A stretch of 64,000 nt of DNA from Adiantum capillus-veneris (GCA_014529385.2 CM043971.1:61226209-61290208); one strand, 5' to 3'. Numbered from the stretch's first letter, positions 47,524-60,178 are shown. Numbers and translations are program-made. The notes: generated by a model from the sequence alone, not told the origin.

Positions 47524-48744
47524 TGTGAGGTCCCCACCCCGCTGTATCAAATGGCAGATCTAATGGTGAACCTGGTGGCCACTAGATCTATAGCAGAAGC
47601 AAACAAAGTGGTTCAGGGTTCAACTAGCAGACGATCTCTCATCACAAAGTGAGTCGAGTTCGAGCCTACTAGTAATGAGATCTAGCTCCACCTTGCAGGG
47701 GAAGCGTACTTAACCTATCTAGCGATCCTAAGACCCACCTTCCAAGAGGAGAGAAGCCTCGGGTGCCTTTTTCCCCATGTTTTAGAGGCACGTACACTTG
47801 AGACTTCGCCGCTCTAGGGCAATGAGTGTTACTAGTATTGATTTAAACACTATGGGGACAGAGAGTTCTTGACCAATCGGAACCAAACTTCTCATAGGCA
47901 TTGGCAACCTGAGCCAAGCCCCCACTTTCCACCCCCACACTCACACTTCCTTCTCTGTCCTAATTACTACCACAATGGTTGTTCAACATAAAAATTCCTT
48001 GATTAGATTCCGAGTCACAATGTTCGTTAAGATATCCCTTCAACCAGTATTGCAAGCGGCACCAAGACAGTATTCTAGTAAAAATTCTACTCAAACTTAT
48101 TCATTAAAACTCCAATGTTCTTGAGGTACAACATCCTCCCTCTAGTGAGACTTTACTCCTCCCGTTGTCTCCTAGCTGCCCATACAACTAGGTATGTCCA
48201 CCGCATAGAAAGCACGACATGGACATTCCCACTGCTTAACCAACAGACGTGGGTTCCCACTGCTTAACCAACAGACGTGGGTATCCACCGCTTAACCAGC
48301 AGTCGTGGATTCAAGAGCCCTTAACTAGGAACTCTACCCCCTGTGATCAGTAGGTGGATCATGACTAGTTCAACATTGGAAATAGAATGAACATGTCGAG
48401 CTAAATTTTCCCTACTAGGCATTCTTTCCTATTGCAAACAGTATATCCATCAATCATTTCTTTCCTACTTTAGATTTAATGTACAAATGAATTCAAATGT
48501 CGAGCTTTCTATCAGATTTCTCCAACATGTTTAGGGATATGTTCTTTCCTAGCTAAATGTGTGCAATGTAAAATTAAACAACTGAATAAAATTGTGACCT
48601 ACCTCTTCCATTTCTTCGTCAATGGCTCGTGAGATGGCTGGTGCTTGTTCGTCCATGGGAGCTTTTCCTTTTCCATTCACATTGCTCGTTACCGCCTCGC
48701 GGTCGTGGGCACCACCGAAGCGAGTTCTCTTAACCGGGGCCATT
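47524..48744 (-). mobile_element. Ty3/gypsy LTR copy 1, first part (interrupted)
   Basis: Near-identical to 58015-59236 (starting TGTGAGGTCCCCACCCC). It continues at 54660 beyond the inserted LTR element. In minus orientation the CTCACA end at 47524 would be the 3' end of the LTR. There is no PBS or gag beyond it here, so this copy is a solo or truncated LTR within CCATAGG repeat sequence. Confidence 0.7.
48603..48743 (-). CDS. Short gag-leader ORF encoded inside the LTR, copy 1
   Basis: ATG at 48743 begins MAPVKRTRFGGAHDRE and continues as VNGKGKAPMDEQAPAI to EEMEE, where a strong donor (GAG|GTAGGT) lies at 48602. The same peptide is conserved in copy 2 at 59.1-59.24 kb with mostly conservative changes, which argues for coding. 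Its likely continuation is the gag exon at 57518 in copy 2; here no downstream gag is attached. Confidence 0.5.
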
Positions 48745-48749
48745 TTATA

Positions 48750-49236
48750 TGTTATAGAATTGATATTTTATTATTTATGCAGCTGACAGGTGGCAAAAGC
48801 ATCAGCAGATAATGGATTATGCAGAAGGATATTACTTTTATGTATATTAGATTGTTCAAGTGCTCTTTATGAGCTTTGGCCAATTATGTCCGGCCGGCCA
48901 GTTCGTACTCATTTTTGGGCATTCAAGAAATCTATAAATAAATACGTGCAAGAGGGAAATGCTCACACTCTTGCACAGGGGGAGATTGCACCCAGTGTCC
49001 GTGTATTTCTTCTCCCTCTCCCCTCTTCTCTCTCGCCGTGCTGGCGTAGCACTCCGCTCTGGGAGGTGCGCCTACACGTGCTCTCTCGCTCTATCTCGCA
49101 CTCTGTCTCTCTCTGTTCGTGTATCTCGCGATAATGCGGCTATGTGGTTGCCCGGTATGTCGATTAGTCTGTTTTATGGTTTGTAGTATGCTATTTTGGA
49201 TATTTTGCAAAGAACTCCATGCCTTCGACTGTAGTA
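48750..49236 (+). repeat. 5' LTR of the LARD-like element
   Basis: Begins TGTTATAGAATTG, ends CTGTAGTA (CA in the other LTR). Contains TATAAATA near 48932-48939, about 330 bp upstream of the PBS. Confidence 0.9.
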
Positions 49237-49237
49237 G

Positions 49238-49249
49238 TGGTATCAGAGC
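49238..49249 (+). promoter_or_regulatory. Primer-binding site
   Basis: TGGTATCAGAGC is complementary to the 3' end of plant initiator-Met tRNA and lies one base after the LTR. Confidence 0.9.
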
Positions 49250-50174
49250 AAGGCTACGCTCCAAAATCAAATAATTTGACGAGAACCAGCTAAGTATTTT
49301 ATTTTTGTCATGTAGCTTGTAGGTGTTGTTAGTTGCTTCAGCTTGTTGTAATTGGTGTTGATTGCATGATACAGCTAGTGACCTTCGAAATTAAAGAGAA
49401 TTTCTTCTTTATCATCATGATAGAATAATTACTGGCAAAAAGAAATAATTATGATTCGTTAAACATAGCAATTGAATAGATTAAACTTAATCTCATGATC
49501 TAAAGGCTAGGCCATGACTCACCCCATAGAATAGAGAGTGAAATAAGTTTATAATTGATCAACGAGAACTTAATTAGAGGGAATTAATATGGTGTTATTA
49601 GATTTCAATTACTCGTCGTGGAATTTGACACATGAGAATACGGAGAAGAAGTAGAAATAGCCGAATTTTATTAATTTTTAAGTTTCACTTGTTGAAGAAT
49701 GAGAAGTAGAAATAAGAAGAGGGTCGACAAAACCTCATGAGCTTGACTTTGAATTCAAATTCCACTTGGAGCATCTTACAGTTTGATAGTCGAGGGTGAT
49801 GAATCTCATGGTAAACACGAACAAAGCAGCAGGATGCAGCTATCATATAGCAAGGCAAAGAAACGGCCAACCATGGACTACTGTCGAGACGATAGCTAGT
49901 GCTGCCCATAGGTTGTGAAGAGCATGCAAAGTATCGAGGCGGTTCTTGATCTTCACGAAGGTCAAAGACCATTGAATCAATGACTATGGTTTTAATTGGA
50001 CAGGGTGAGGAGCAGCCGAGGATACATTGCTTGGTATGGGCTATGACCACGACGACAAGCTTTGCAGAAGTAGCAAAGCTGGTTGGCATGGGCCTTGACT
50101 AATCTGCAAGCTAGCAGGGAAAGCATGCAGACCGAACTCTCTCTCTCTCTCTCTCCCTTTGCTCAGCTAGCGAC

Positions 50175-50230
<56 letters not shown>

Positions 50231-53200
50231 GGCTAGTTGCCATCCAACATGTGGCTGTGGTGCGTTAAGGAGCAGCAGCCCTCCCTCTTCCTCATCACCT
50301 CACAACCACACATAGGTGCAAGTCGAACTCTCTACCACCCACTGACTTGTAGTGATAATCTCTTACCTTCTCTCTTAGAGACAGCACCTTCTCTCAACTC
50401 ACTCGCCCACCATGCAGCACACGAACTTTCTCGCCTGCCACTTTCAACCATACACAGCGGCGCCAACCCCAATTGTCTGTCTCTCAATATTTATTTATTT
50501 ATTATTATTTTTACCAAGTAGAATAGTTTCGATCTCTATCTCTCCCTCTTTTGTTTGTGGACGCTCCTTTTTAGCGGCAGTCCTGCGTGCTGGTGACAAC
50601 AAGCCAACCACCCCTCTAGTCTCTAATTTCGTAGAGTTACCTGCAGCCGCCATGCAGACTCGTGAAAGGTGGGCCTTGAGAGCTAGGATTCCGATTTCCT
50701 CTGCCTTTCACGGTTTCTGCATGTCCGTCATTATCAGATAGTTCCCCTCCTCCATCAACCCCACCCAGCGTCTCACAACCACCTCATATTCAAGCCGCCG
50801 CCATGCATCTGTACTGCATTAACAAGCACCCCCGCCACCTAGTCATGTCACAGATGAACTACAGTTCTCTTTTTCTCTTATTGTCTTGGCTACTCACCCA
50901 CCTTTTTTCACACTCTCTGTCTCTCTTTCTTTCTCTATTGTCCCTTCTTTCTCCCGCAGTCCTCCAGAATTTATGCCTGTCATTAGAGGCCTCTCAGAGC
51001 AGATCTATGCAGTGTAATCAACCTGCTTTGGTGCACCGTGAGTGAGGCAATGGACACCAAAACAGCTCATGGTTGATGCTCACAAAAAATTAAGGCTGCA
51101 GCATGCGAGCCCACTCCTCATAATGTTTATAATCTTGCCGACTGCAAACCTGATAGACAGTACTCTAGCCACAACCAAGCCAACCGTCGCAAGAAGCCAA
51201 ACCATTGCCCCATTTTGTTTTAGTGGAAGGAAGGGACCCCGTGTCTCACAGTCTAGCTTCTCCCACCATTTTGCATTGAGCTTTCCCCATGCGGTCAAGT
51301 GAGAATTTGCAACTTTGGACGCGTCGAGCAGAGGGTTGTTCTCTTCCAAAGCGACTGAGTTCAATGTGTACTTCATGCCCACATGGAGAGGTTGCCTAGA
51401 AAACTCTTTGCACATAGTACTCCACTCTTAGGCCGCCAAGGACCTGGGTTCATCCTCTTTTGAGGTCTTGATAATTTAAGACTCAAGTAAAATTAAAATG
51501 GAGAATGTCTCGAGAAAAGGAGAACATGAGCTTCCCCTGTTTCAATGTCCAGCGTAAAATTCCTCTGCAGATTAAGTACAAGAGCCCATGTCTATGCAGG
51601 AGTCCAACAAAAACAAAAATGAGCCTTTCGCGTCATTCAAGCATGCATAAACGGTCCTTGGGGCCTTGCACCTACCCTTTCGCTAGAGTTTGCAAGCCGT
51701 CAAGTAATGACATTTTTCGGTAGAAAGAAATCAAGCAAAAACAGACCGGCACTTGGCCACCCTCACACTCCCCAATGTGCAATGAGCTCACGGTCCGTCC
51801 ATGTTACTCAATGCCCTTATTTTACTTCATTTTATTTTGCACCCAAATATTGTATTAGCTCTATAAGGATTGTAGCGGTTTGGTCACGTAGGGATTTGAA
51901 GATGAGTAATTTCATTTTGTTTCACTCTCTCTCTTCCCCCTCCCAGTATGGCTACTTATAGAAGCGGCCATCGGCAAAGCACTTCAACGACCCGTGGAAT
52001 CTTTTCTCGCCTGACACCCTTTGTCGCATCTCCTCCGGCATACGATGATAATGATTATGATTTTAATCACGCTTTTAGGCTTTTAATTTTAGTCTTTCAG
52101 TGTACTTCTTTTTCTTTTTGTATCTAGGAATTGGTTTACAACCACAAGGATTTGGTCTCATTGGTAATTTTGGCCTTTTGACGATAATTAATAGGACATT
52201 TTATTCCATCTCTCTTTCCCCCTCGCCCCCTTACCTTTTGGACCTTGATTGATATCAATATCGATACCAAGCAGCGAACCCTACTTTTGTATTCGATTGC
52301 CCACCCTCAAGGAAACATGTATACGAACCCGCACAATATCTAAGGGCATCTACATAATCAGATACTTAAACAACTTAAATTATAACTATAACCTCTGAGA
52401 CATGCTAGATATCTGTCATTGGGATGTATTTTCACTAACCTTCATTATTTTGTGCATGGTGAAGTTGTATCAGGTCTAGGTATTCTAACAAAGATAACCA
52501 TATGAGAACTCTAAGTAGATACACTTCTAGCTACCAACACTTAAAGTGACTCCTATCCCGATTACAAGAATACAACTCCAACTCTGTAAGAACTATATAC
52601 TGTAAATGAGACACTTACTCTATCATCCCTATTTGCATAATACACCTTTCATCCTGTACTGTCAGATTGTACCCATTTGTAATGGAATTTGATTTTCAAA
52701 TTGATTGCTCTATTTTAATTTTAATGTTCCATCATACACTCTAATGGTAGTGCAATGTTTTACAATAGTTTTTTAAAAAATAAAAAATAAAAAACCCCCT
52801 TGATTAGTAACTTAATTGGACCTCCTATTTCACTTTCGTATTGTTATCACACGACCCTCCTCTCTACTGCCACCCATCCTCCATTGATCACAACTCTCAT
52901 TATCAACTTTTAACCTATTCATAAAATTAGTGTGTGCTTCAATTTGTTTTACAATTGATCACACGTCATTTTCACTACTTTGTCTTTGAGCATTACTATT
53001 GTAGATAAAGCTACGAGTACTAGTTTCACGTCAACAAACCCTCAGTCATAAACATCCTCCATGTGCAATCAAGCTCAATGGGTAGTCTAATATACATTGG
53101 TATCACTAGAGCGGAAAAGTAGTACTTCTCTTCTTTTGAGATACATTAAATTATCTTAAACAGGTTGCAATTCTATTTTATTACATACCCTAATTCAGCA

Positions 53201-53539
53201 CAAAATTAACACATTTTCTAATTGTTAACTATACTTTTGTGCAAGAGTCAAAGTGGCAGTCCTTCCTCCTTGCATCTCTCTCCATGCACACACTGGTATA
53301 TGTATATAGATCTTCAAAAAACAGTATACCCTCTTGGTCATGACTTCTAATCGTATGGAAAGGGAATTTTTACTGAGCTAACTTGTCTAAAAGGTACGCA
53401 GCTACTCATGTGAGCTAAGGTGCTTTGGGATACTAGAAAAATTTTTGTACATACTTTTTCACATAAGCATACTCCAATTTTGTGTCAAACAGGTAGTAGA
53501 TGTTTTGTTTTTTATGCCTGGTCTAGTCCATTGGTCACA

Positions 53540-53745
53540 TACACACAGATTTGCCGATTTAGGCAGTGTGTAGATACTCATCTTGGTGCAGATCCGCCGA
53601 TTTAGGCAACACATTGATAAATTGCAGATTCATGATTTTTACACTTATACCAAATGGAGATTCGCCGTTTTAGGCAGCATTAGTGCAGATTCGCCGATTT
53701 AGGCAGCACATCTTATTGGTGTAGACTCGCCGGTTGAGGCAACAC
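53540..53745 (+). repeat. Five copies of a GATTCGCCGATTTAGGCA motif
   Basis: The motif recurs at about 53549, 53591, 53652, 53687 and 53727, spaced 35-60 bp, inside the LARD interior near its 3' LTR. Confidence 0.75.
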
Positions 53746-54167
53746 CAATCACAAAATCATGCTGCAGTGGCTGGCCACCACTGCAACTGGTATGATTTTG
53801 TTACCCGGGTACATAATGAAACTGATTTGGATTTGGACTACGATGTGGAATTGGAATTGGATAGGGATTTTGTATCTGGTGATTATTATGGCAGTGTTTA
53901 TGTGATGAGACTTGACATTATGAGATTGATGATGAGTGTGACCAATGATATCTTGATTCATCAAGGTATGACATATACTGCTTATTCTAGTGGTATGGGA
54001 CACTAGAATAGGTAGTATGTGGATGACGGCAGGCATAAGAAATGTTGTCTAATTTTATGGATTTCTCTTTTATTATTTGCTACAGATTTCTAATCATTAT
54101 TTTTGACAAGTATTGTTGAAGATTTTATCTTCGCAACTGAGGACAGTTGCTTTCCAACAGAGAGGTA

Positions 54168-54654
54168 TGTTATAGAATTGATATTTTATTATTTATGCAG
54201 CTGACAGGTGGCAAAAGCATCAGCAGATAATGGATTATGCAGAAGGATATTACTTTTATGTATATTAGATTGTTCAAGTGCTCTTTATGAGCTTTGGCCA
54301 ATTATGTCCGGCCGGCCACTTCGTACTCATTTTAGGGAATTCAAGAAATCTATAAATAAATACGTGCAAGAGGGAAATACTCACACTCTTGCACGGGGGT
54401 AGATTGCACCCAGTGTCCGTGTATTTCTTCTTCCTCTCCCCTCATCTCTCTCGCCGTGCTGGCGTAGCACTCCGCTCTGGGAGGTGCACCTGCACGTGCT
54501 CTTTCGCTCTATCTCGCACTCTGTCTCTCTATGTTCATGTATCTCACAATTATGCGGCTATGTGGTTGCCCGGTATGTCGATTAGTCTGTTTTATAGTTT
54601 GTAGTATGCTATTTTGGATATTTTGCAGGGAACTCCACGCCTTCGGCTGTAGCA
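54168..54654 (+). repeat. 3' LTR of the LARD-like element
   Basis: Same length as the 5' LTR, ends GGCTGTAGCA, followed by TTATA. Confidence 0.9.
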
Positions 54655-54659
54655 TTATA

Positions 54660-55260
54660 CTCACTACTTTAAAGGATAAACATGGAGAAAAGAGCTAAAG
54701 TCCGAGAGCATCATAACAATCCAAATGGAAGATTAGAATCATTGAAGAATCCTCCTTATGCAAGGGGACTAGATTTTTCCCTCGAGACCTAGCAAGCTTA
54801 TGGGTAATACTTTACTTGCCCTAGGTGAACCGGCTCTAAAGTTAATCACTTTGCTTAGATGATTAAGAAATTCAGAATTTTACTAATGAATTTACAAGAG
54901 AGATGAAGTAAGCAAGCTCAATCACTTTCCTAGTGCAATTAGAAAGATGCAGAGTTACCGCATGCATAGGTGAGAGAAAATTCTCTTCTTAGTGGCCTAA
55001 TGACGAATTAATTTTTGCCTTAATCACATCTTAATCTATGAGAAAAAATTGAATCTAACCTAATTACATTGCTATTGAGTGGCAAAAGGGTGAATTTCAT
55101 CAAGTCTACATTATTACCGGTTGACAATTTATTAACTATGTTGCCTAAAGAGAATGTCTCCTGATCATGTATTAATCATTGATTAAGAGTGATGAATGGC
55201 TGCATAAATTAGCTAATTGGATGATGATTATGTAATGGAGTATAGCTATGTAAACTTAGA
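54660..55260 (-). mobile_element. Ty3/gypsy LTR copy 1, second part
   Basis: Matches 59237-59822 closely (CTCACTACTTTAAAGGATAAAC ... TGATTATGTAATGGAGTATAG). At 55244 the other copy is cut by a transposon, so this copy supplies the empty site. The far end of the LTR is not identified; it may extend to about 55.4 kb or beyond. Confidence 0.7.
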
Positions 55261-56370
55261 GAAAAACTATTGGGAATTATAGCTAGGATTAAGCCTATAG
55301 TAAATGAGGAATTTGGAGAATAATAAAGAGAATTAAGAAGAGCATGAATTAAACCATGATTACTGTAATTAGGGGCTGAGAATCCTCTTGATTTTTTGAT
55401 CCAAATGAGTTCTCAAGACGAGAATTTCGGCAGCACCTCCCTCCTTGCTTCTCTTTCAAAAATTGTGTGTGTGCCAGCAGCACCTCCCCAAGGTGTGTGT
55501 AGGTGTGTGTGCGTGTGTACTGGGTGTGTGTGTGTGAGCACACCCTTAAATAGGCTTCTCCAAGCTGAAAATCGACCAGCCTTGCTATTTGCATCTGAAT
55601 GAGCACTCAGTTAATGCATGGCAAGGCTAGTTTCCTGCCTACCAAGTGTCCAGTTAGCTAGTCTAACTGGCTCTCACACTCACTCTCAAGCTTGGAAACT
55701 CTCACACAACTTCCACAAGACAAGAGGGTGCACCCTAGTTGCTAAAGCTGGCTCAGAGTGGCCTGGAACCAGTTCCCACAGAGCCTCGAGCCCCGGTGCC
55801 TCACCAGACAACTTTAGGAAAAATTGATTTTAGGCTAAAACGGCCCATACGAGTCGGAATTTAATGCGGTAAATTTCTATACTAAGCTCTAAATAAGGCG
55901 TACTGATCCGAGTACGTGTCATATTTTGCAGCCCTCGGGGTTTGAAAATGCATTTTTTTCAAATGCGGGGTACGGGTGCAATTTTTCAAGACTGTCAAAA
56001 CTAAACAGATCGGGTGACCAAAAACTTACTTTTTTTGGAAATTTTTGAAAAAAATTATTTTAATTCACATTTTGAAGCTTTATAACATTCTAAACATCAG
56101 GGCACTGACAAAATTTAGAAAACTGCTAAAAATAGTAACTTTTTCCATTATGATCTTTTCATGGTACAATGGTGCTCTTTTAGCTCGGGGTCGGAGACCT
56201 TATATCCTCCCCAACGTGAAGAATTTGAGATGTCCTCATCTCAAGAATACATCTGGGTAAATTTTATGCTAACTACTTAGGTACATATATGCTTTGTCTA
56301 AATTAAAGATATCCTTTGATAATAGTCTTTAGCTTTATGCTTCTTATTCTACTGAACTGTGATGAGATCC
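55261..56370. other. No recognised gene
   Basis: Contains a (TG)n-rich stretch at 55464-55540. The rest is AT-rich sequence without protein motifs. It should include the remaining LTR, or old pol debris, of the minus-strand elements. Confidence 0.4.
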
Positions 56371-56377
56371 TGGTGCA

Positions 56378-57518
56378 TTATTGCTCACTAGGATTAGTAG
56401 TTGTAGCATACAGAGATGCTCTCTCATCATCTTCGTCACCCACAATTGGTTATCTCACTGCGGCATTAGCGAAAGCTCCGCTTCCTCTTCCTCGGCCTCC
56501 TCTTCTGTTTGGTTGACCTCGCCCATTGACGTTCAGAGGTACATTATTAGCACCGGATGTTTGGGAAATCCTTTTTGGACATCGGCTTTTTTAATGTCCA
56601 TACTCCTGGCACTCAAAGCACCTTATATTGGAAAACTCGGTAGCTGTCCTAATAGCTACTACAGGACGATGGTCGTATGCAGGGTTAATTGGTCTGCTAC
56701 TCCAGTTATCTGTCCTGGCCCTCTTTGACAAATAGTATTGAATATCTTGGGTAGTCCTCTGAATCTCTTTAGCTAACGGTTTGGCACTTAGCAAGGAATC
56801 TTGTAGAGTTGCTGGCCTGAGAGCTTCTAGTTGGTTGTTCAAGGGGTCAATGAGTCCTTGGCAGAACCATGCTACGATGGTCGTATGTAGTGTTAATTGG
56901 TATGCTACTCCAGTTATCTATCCTGGCCCTCTTTGACAAATAGTATTGAATATCTTGGGTAGTCCTCTGAATCTCTTTAGCTAACGGTTTGGCCCTTAGC
57001 AAGGCATCTTGCAGAGTTGCTGGCCTGAGAGCTTCTAGTCGGTTGTTCAAGGGGTCGATCAGTCCTTGGCAGAACCGTGCTACGTGTTGTTCCAACGTCA
57101 CCTTAGGAGCATATCTCTAAAGAGTGACAAACTTTGCATAATATTCTTCGACAGATGAAGTCAGTTGCCGAAGTAAAAAGAATTCATTCATCTTCAAGGT
57201 TTTATAGGCAGGTGGTAAATAACGTCCCATTATTGCAGCTTTAATGTCTTCCCAGGATTGGGAAGATCCCTTAATATCCAAGTCCCTGCAATGTTGTTTC
57301 CACCATATCTTGGCATCGCCAGACAAGCGGAACATCGCAAGCATGGTCTGATTCACGGGTTGGGTTCCCGCAGCTTCAAAGTAATCGTCCATGGCTTCCA
57401 TCCATACTTCTGCATCTCTCCCCACATTAACCCCTTCACCTTTAAAGGTTGGAGACTGAGCTTGCTTAAGAAGAAGCTTTTTCTCCTGAACGGCGGTATA
57501 TAGCGCAGTAGACGGTAC
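56378..57518 (-). pseudogene. Ty3/gypsy gag with zinc knuckle
   Basis: Minus strand: the frame opens at a likely acceptor (TTGGATAG|GTACCG, 57518) with ALYTAVQEKKLLLKQAQSP, then GRDAEVWMEAMDDYFEAAGT, AKIWWKQHC, SWEDIKAAIMGRYLPPAY and LTSSVEEYYAKFVTL, the classic retrotransposon gag region. It continues LRPATLQDALLRAKPLAKEI and ends with the zinc knuckle CFECQEYGH-x-KSRC (C-x2-C-x4-H-x4-C, with TAA at position x), followed by an Arg/Gly-rich tail (GRGQPNRRGGRGRGSGAFAN). A 208-bp tandem duplication shifts the frame. No protease or pol follows, so the element is truncated. Confidence 0.85.
56668..57083. repeat. 208-bp tandem duplication within gag
   Basis: 56668-56875 is repeated at 56876-57083 with about ten differences. 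208 is not a multiple of three, so it breaks the gag frame. Confidence 0.9.
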
Positions 57519-58000
57519 CTATCCAATGGTATAAAACTCATTACTATAGCACTCTTCTCAAATGAACCTAGGATTTTCCATACTCAAGAAGAAAATATTA
57601 ACTTTTTGGGCTTAACCAATTATCACAAAGGATTTAACCATTCCACCATTAGTTTAAATTTCATTGAATACATCCAAAATTGTCCGATAAATAATGCTTA
57701 AAACTTTACTCGAGAGCTTTGATCCATACTTATAACTTTATGTGCATCAACAGGGTACTTGCCCGCAGCACTAGTCGCACCAACAACTTCTCAAAAAACA
57801 TCCTCTGGAACCCACTAAATCCGTTGCAACAAGCTCAACGACTAAAACTCTTTAACATCACTCAAGAGACAATCCATTAGAAAAATCCAATGTCATTATT
57901 CTGGGAAACATCATGCTCAACCTTTGTGTACGAGCTATCCTACTATCCCTTATTTTTTTAAAATTTCAAACAACATCATTTTCCAGTTCGTAAACCTATG

Positions 58001-58012
58001 GCTCTGATACCA
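58001..58012 (-). promoter_or_regulatory. Primer-binding site of the minus-strand gypsy element
   Basis: The plus strand GCTCTGATACCA is the complement of TGGTATCAGAGC, two bases from the LTR edge at 58015. It fixes the element's orientation. Confidence 0.9.
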
Positions 58013-58014
58013 GG

Positions 58015-59822
58015 TGTGAGGTCCCCACCCCACTGTATCAAACGGCGGATCTCATGGTGAACCTGGTGGCCACTAGATCTATAGCGGAAGCAAACAAAGT
58101 GGTTCAGGGTTCAACTAGCGGACGATCTCTCATCAGAAAGTGAGTCGAGTTCGAGCCTACTAGTAATGAGATCTAGCTCCACCTCGCAGGGGAAGCGTAC
58201 TTAACCTATCTAGCGATCCTAAGACACACCTTCCAAGAGGAGAGAAGCCTCGAGTGCCTTTTTCCCCATGTTTCAGAGGCACGTGCACTTGAGACTTTGC
58301 CGCTCTAGGGGCAATGAGTATTACTAGTATCGATTTAAACACTATGGGGACAGAGAGTTCCCGGCCAATCCGGACCACCCTTCTCATAGGCATTGGCAAC
58401 CTGAGCCAAGCCCCCACTTTCCACCTCCACATTCACACTTCCTTCTGTGTCCTAATTACTACCACAATGGTTGTTCAACATAAAAATTCCTTGATTACAT
58501 TCCGAGTCACAATGTTCGTTAAGACAGCCCTTCAACCAATATTGCAAGCGGCACCAAGACAGTATTCTAGTAAAAATTCTACTCAAACTTATTCATTAAA
58601 ATTTCAATGTTCTGGAGGTACAACATCCCCCTTCCAACGAGAGTTTACTCCACCCGTTGTCACCTAGCTGCCCATACAACTAGGTATGTCCACCGCATAG
58701 AAAGAACGACATGGACATTCCCACCGCTTAACCAACAGACGTGGGTTCCCACTGCTTAACCAACAGACGTGGGTATCCACTGCTTAACCAGTAGTCGTGG
58801 ATTCAAGAGCCCTTAACCAGGAACTCTACCCCCTGTGATCAGTAGGGGGATCATGACTAGTTCAACATTGGAAATAGAATGAACATGTCGAACTAATTTT
58901 CCCTAGCAGACATTCTTTCCTATTGCAAACACTATATCCATCAATCATTTCTTTCCTACTTTAGATTTAATGTACAAATGAATTCAAATGTCGAGGTTTC
59001 CGTCGGATTTCTCCAACATGTTTGGGGATATGTTCTTTCCTAGCTACACATGTGCAATGTTAAATTAAACAACTGAATAAAATTGTGACCTACCTCTTCC
59101 ATTTCTTCTTCAATGGCTCGTGAAATGGCCGGTGCTTGTTCGTCCATGGAAGCTTTTCCTTTTCCATTCACATTGCTCGTTCTCGCCTCGCGGTCGTGGG
59201 CACCACCGAAGCGTTCTCTTAACCGGGGCCATTTCATACTCACTACTTTAAAGGATAAACTTGGAGAAAAGAGCTAAATTCCGAGAGCATCATAACAATC
59301 CAAATGGCAGATTAGAATCATTGAAGAATCCTCCTTATGCAAGGGGGTTAGATTTTTCCCTCGGACCTAGCAATTTTATGGGTAATACTTTACTTGACCT
59401 ATGTGAACCGGCTCTAAAGTTAATCACTTTGCTTAGATGATTAAGAAATTCAGAATTTTACTAATGAATTTACAAGAGAGATGAAGTAAGCAAGCTCAAT
59501 CACTTTCCTAGTGCAATTAGAAAGATGCAGAGTTACCGCATGCATAGGTGAGAGAAAATTCTCTTCTTAGTGGCCTAATGACGGATTAATTTTTGCCTTA
59601 ATCACATCTTAATCTGTGAGAAAAAATTGAATCTAACCTAATTACATTGCTATTGAGTGGTAAAAGGGTGAATTTCATCAAGTCTACATTATTACGGGTT
59701 GACAATTTATTAACTATGCTGCCTAGAGAGAATCTCTCTTAATCATGTATTAATCATTGATTAAGAGTGATGAATGGCTGCATAAATTAGCTAATTGGAT
59801 GATGATTATGTAATGGACTATA
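58015..59822 (-). mobile_element. Ty3/gypsy 5' LTR, copy 2
   Basis: Adjoins the PBS and gag, so it is the 5' LTR in minus orientation, at least 1.8 kb long. It is truncated at 59822 by the second two-gene transposon. A short direct repeat near 58720-58800 (GCTTAACCAACAGACGTGGG, three copies) is shared with copy 1. Confidence 0.8.
59094..59243 (-). CDS. Short gag-leader ORF encoded inside the LTR, copy 2
   Basis: Reads RERFGGAHDREARTSNVNGK and DEQAPAISRAIEEEMEE up to the donor GAG|GTAGGT at 59093. Relative to copy 1 it has lost 2 bp near its start (ACTCGC to ACGC), and an ATG a few bases upstream keeps the frame open. Splicing to 57518 would fuse it in frame to the gag body and remove the PBS from the mRNA. 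Confidence 0.5.
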
Positions 59823-60178
59823 GGGTGAAAGCATGGTTTGGTGGTACAAAAAAAGGACCTATTTTGCTTCTACCTAGTTGGTAGTTCTACATATATCCAC
59901 ACTTTGGAGGGAACCTTTTTTTTCATCTATGTTAAAGAATGGTAGGAGGGAAATTTGTATGATTTAAACTTTCTGTGAAAGAAAACGTGGGTGGGGCAAT
60001 AAGTAATGTGAGTGGTGTTTTGAAACCGTGCCAAAAATCCCATCACAGACTGCATTTGTGAGTGGCGCAGTTGCTCAACACATTTTCCAGCTTCCGCCTT
60101 TCTCTCTTACTACATCGCCTTCTGCAAACCACTACAGTTTGCAGGTAACAAGCTCCCCGGCTACTCACAATCAGGAAG

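Larger units (their letters stand above)
48750..54654 (+). mobile_element. Complete non-coding LTR retrotransposon (LARD-like), 5,905 bp
   Basis: Two 487-bp LTRs (48750-49236 and 54168-54654), 5-bp target duplication TTATA (48745-48749 and 54655-54659), and a PBS TGGTATCAGAGC at 49238-49249. The paralogous LTR at 59236 shows the empty site (CATTTCATACTCAC). The 4.9-kb interior has no gag or pol that I can recognise: only (CT)n tracts (50139-50227), AT-rich sequence and short ORFs without motifs. It must be moved by proteins supplied in trans. Orientation is + by PBS position. The LTRs differ at roughly 20 or more positions, many of them C/T. Confidence 0.9.

Noticed and set aside
49685..51415. 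Genes inside the non-coding LTR element (e.g. 49685-50089 -, 51080-51415 -)
   Set aside because: Short, on mixed strands and without retroelement or host motifs; position in a LARD-like interior explains them.
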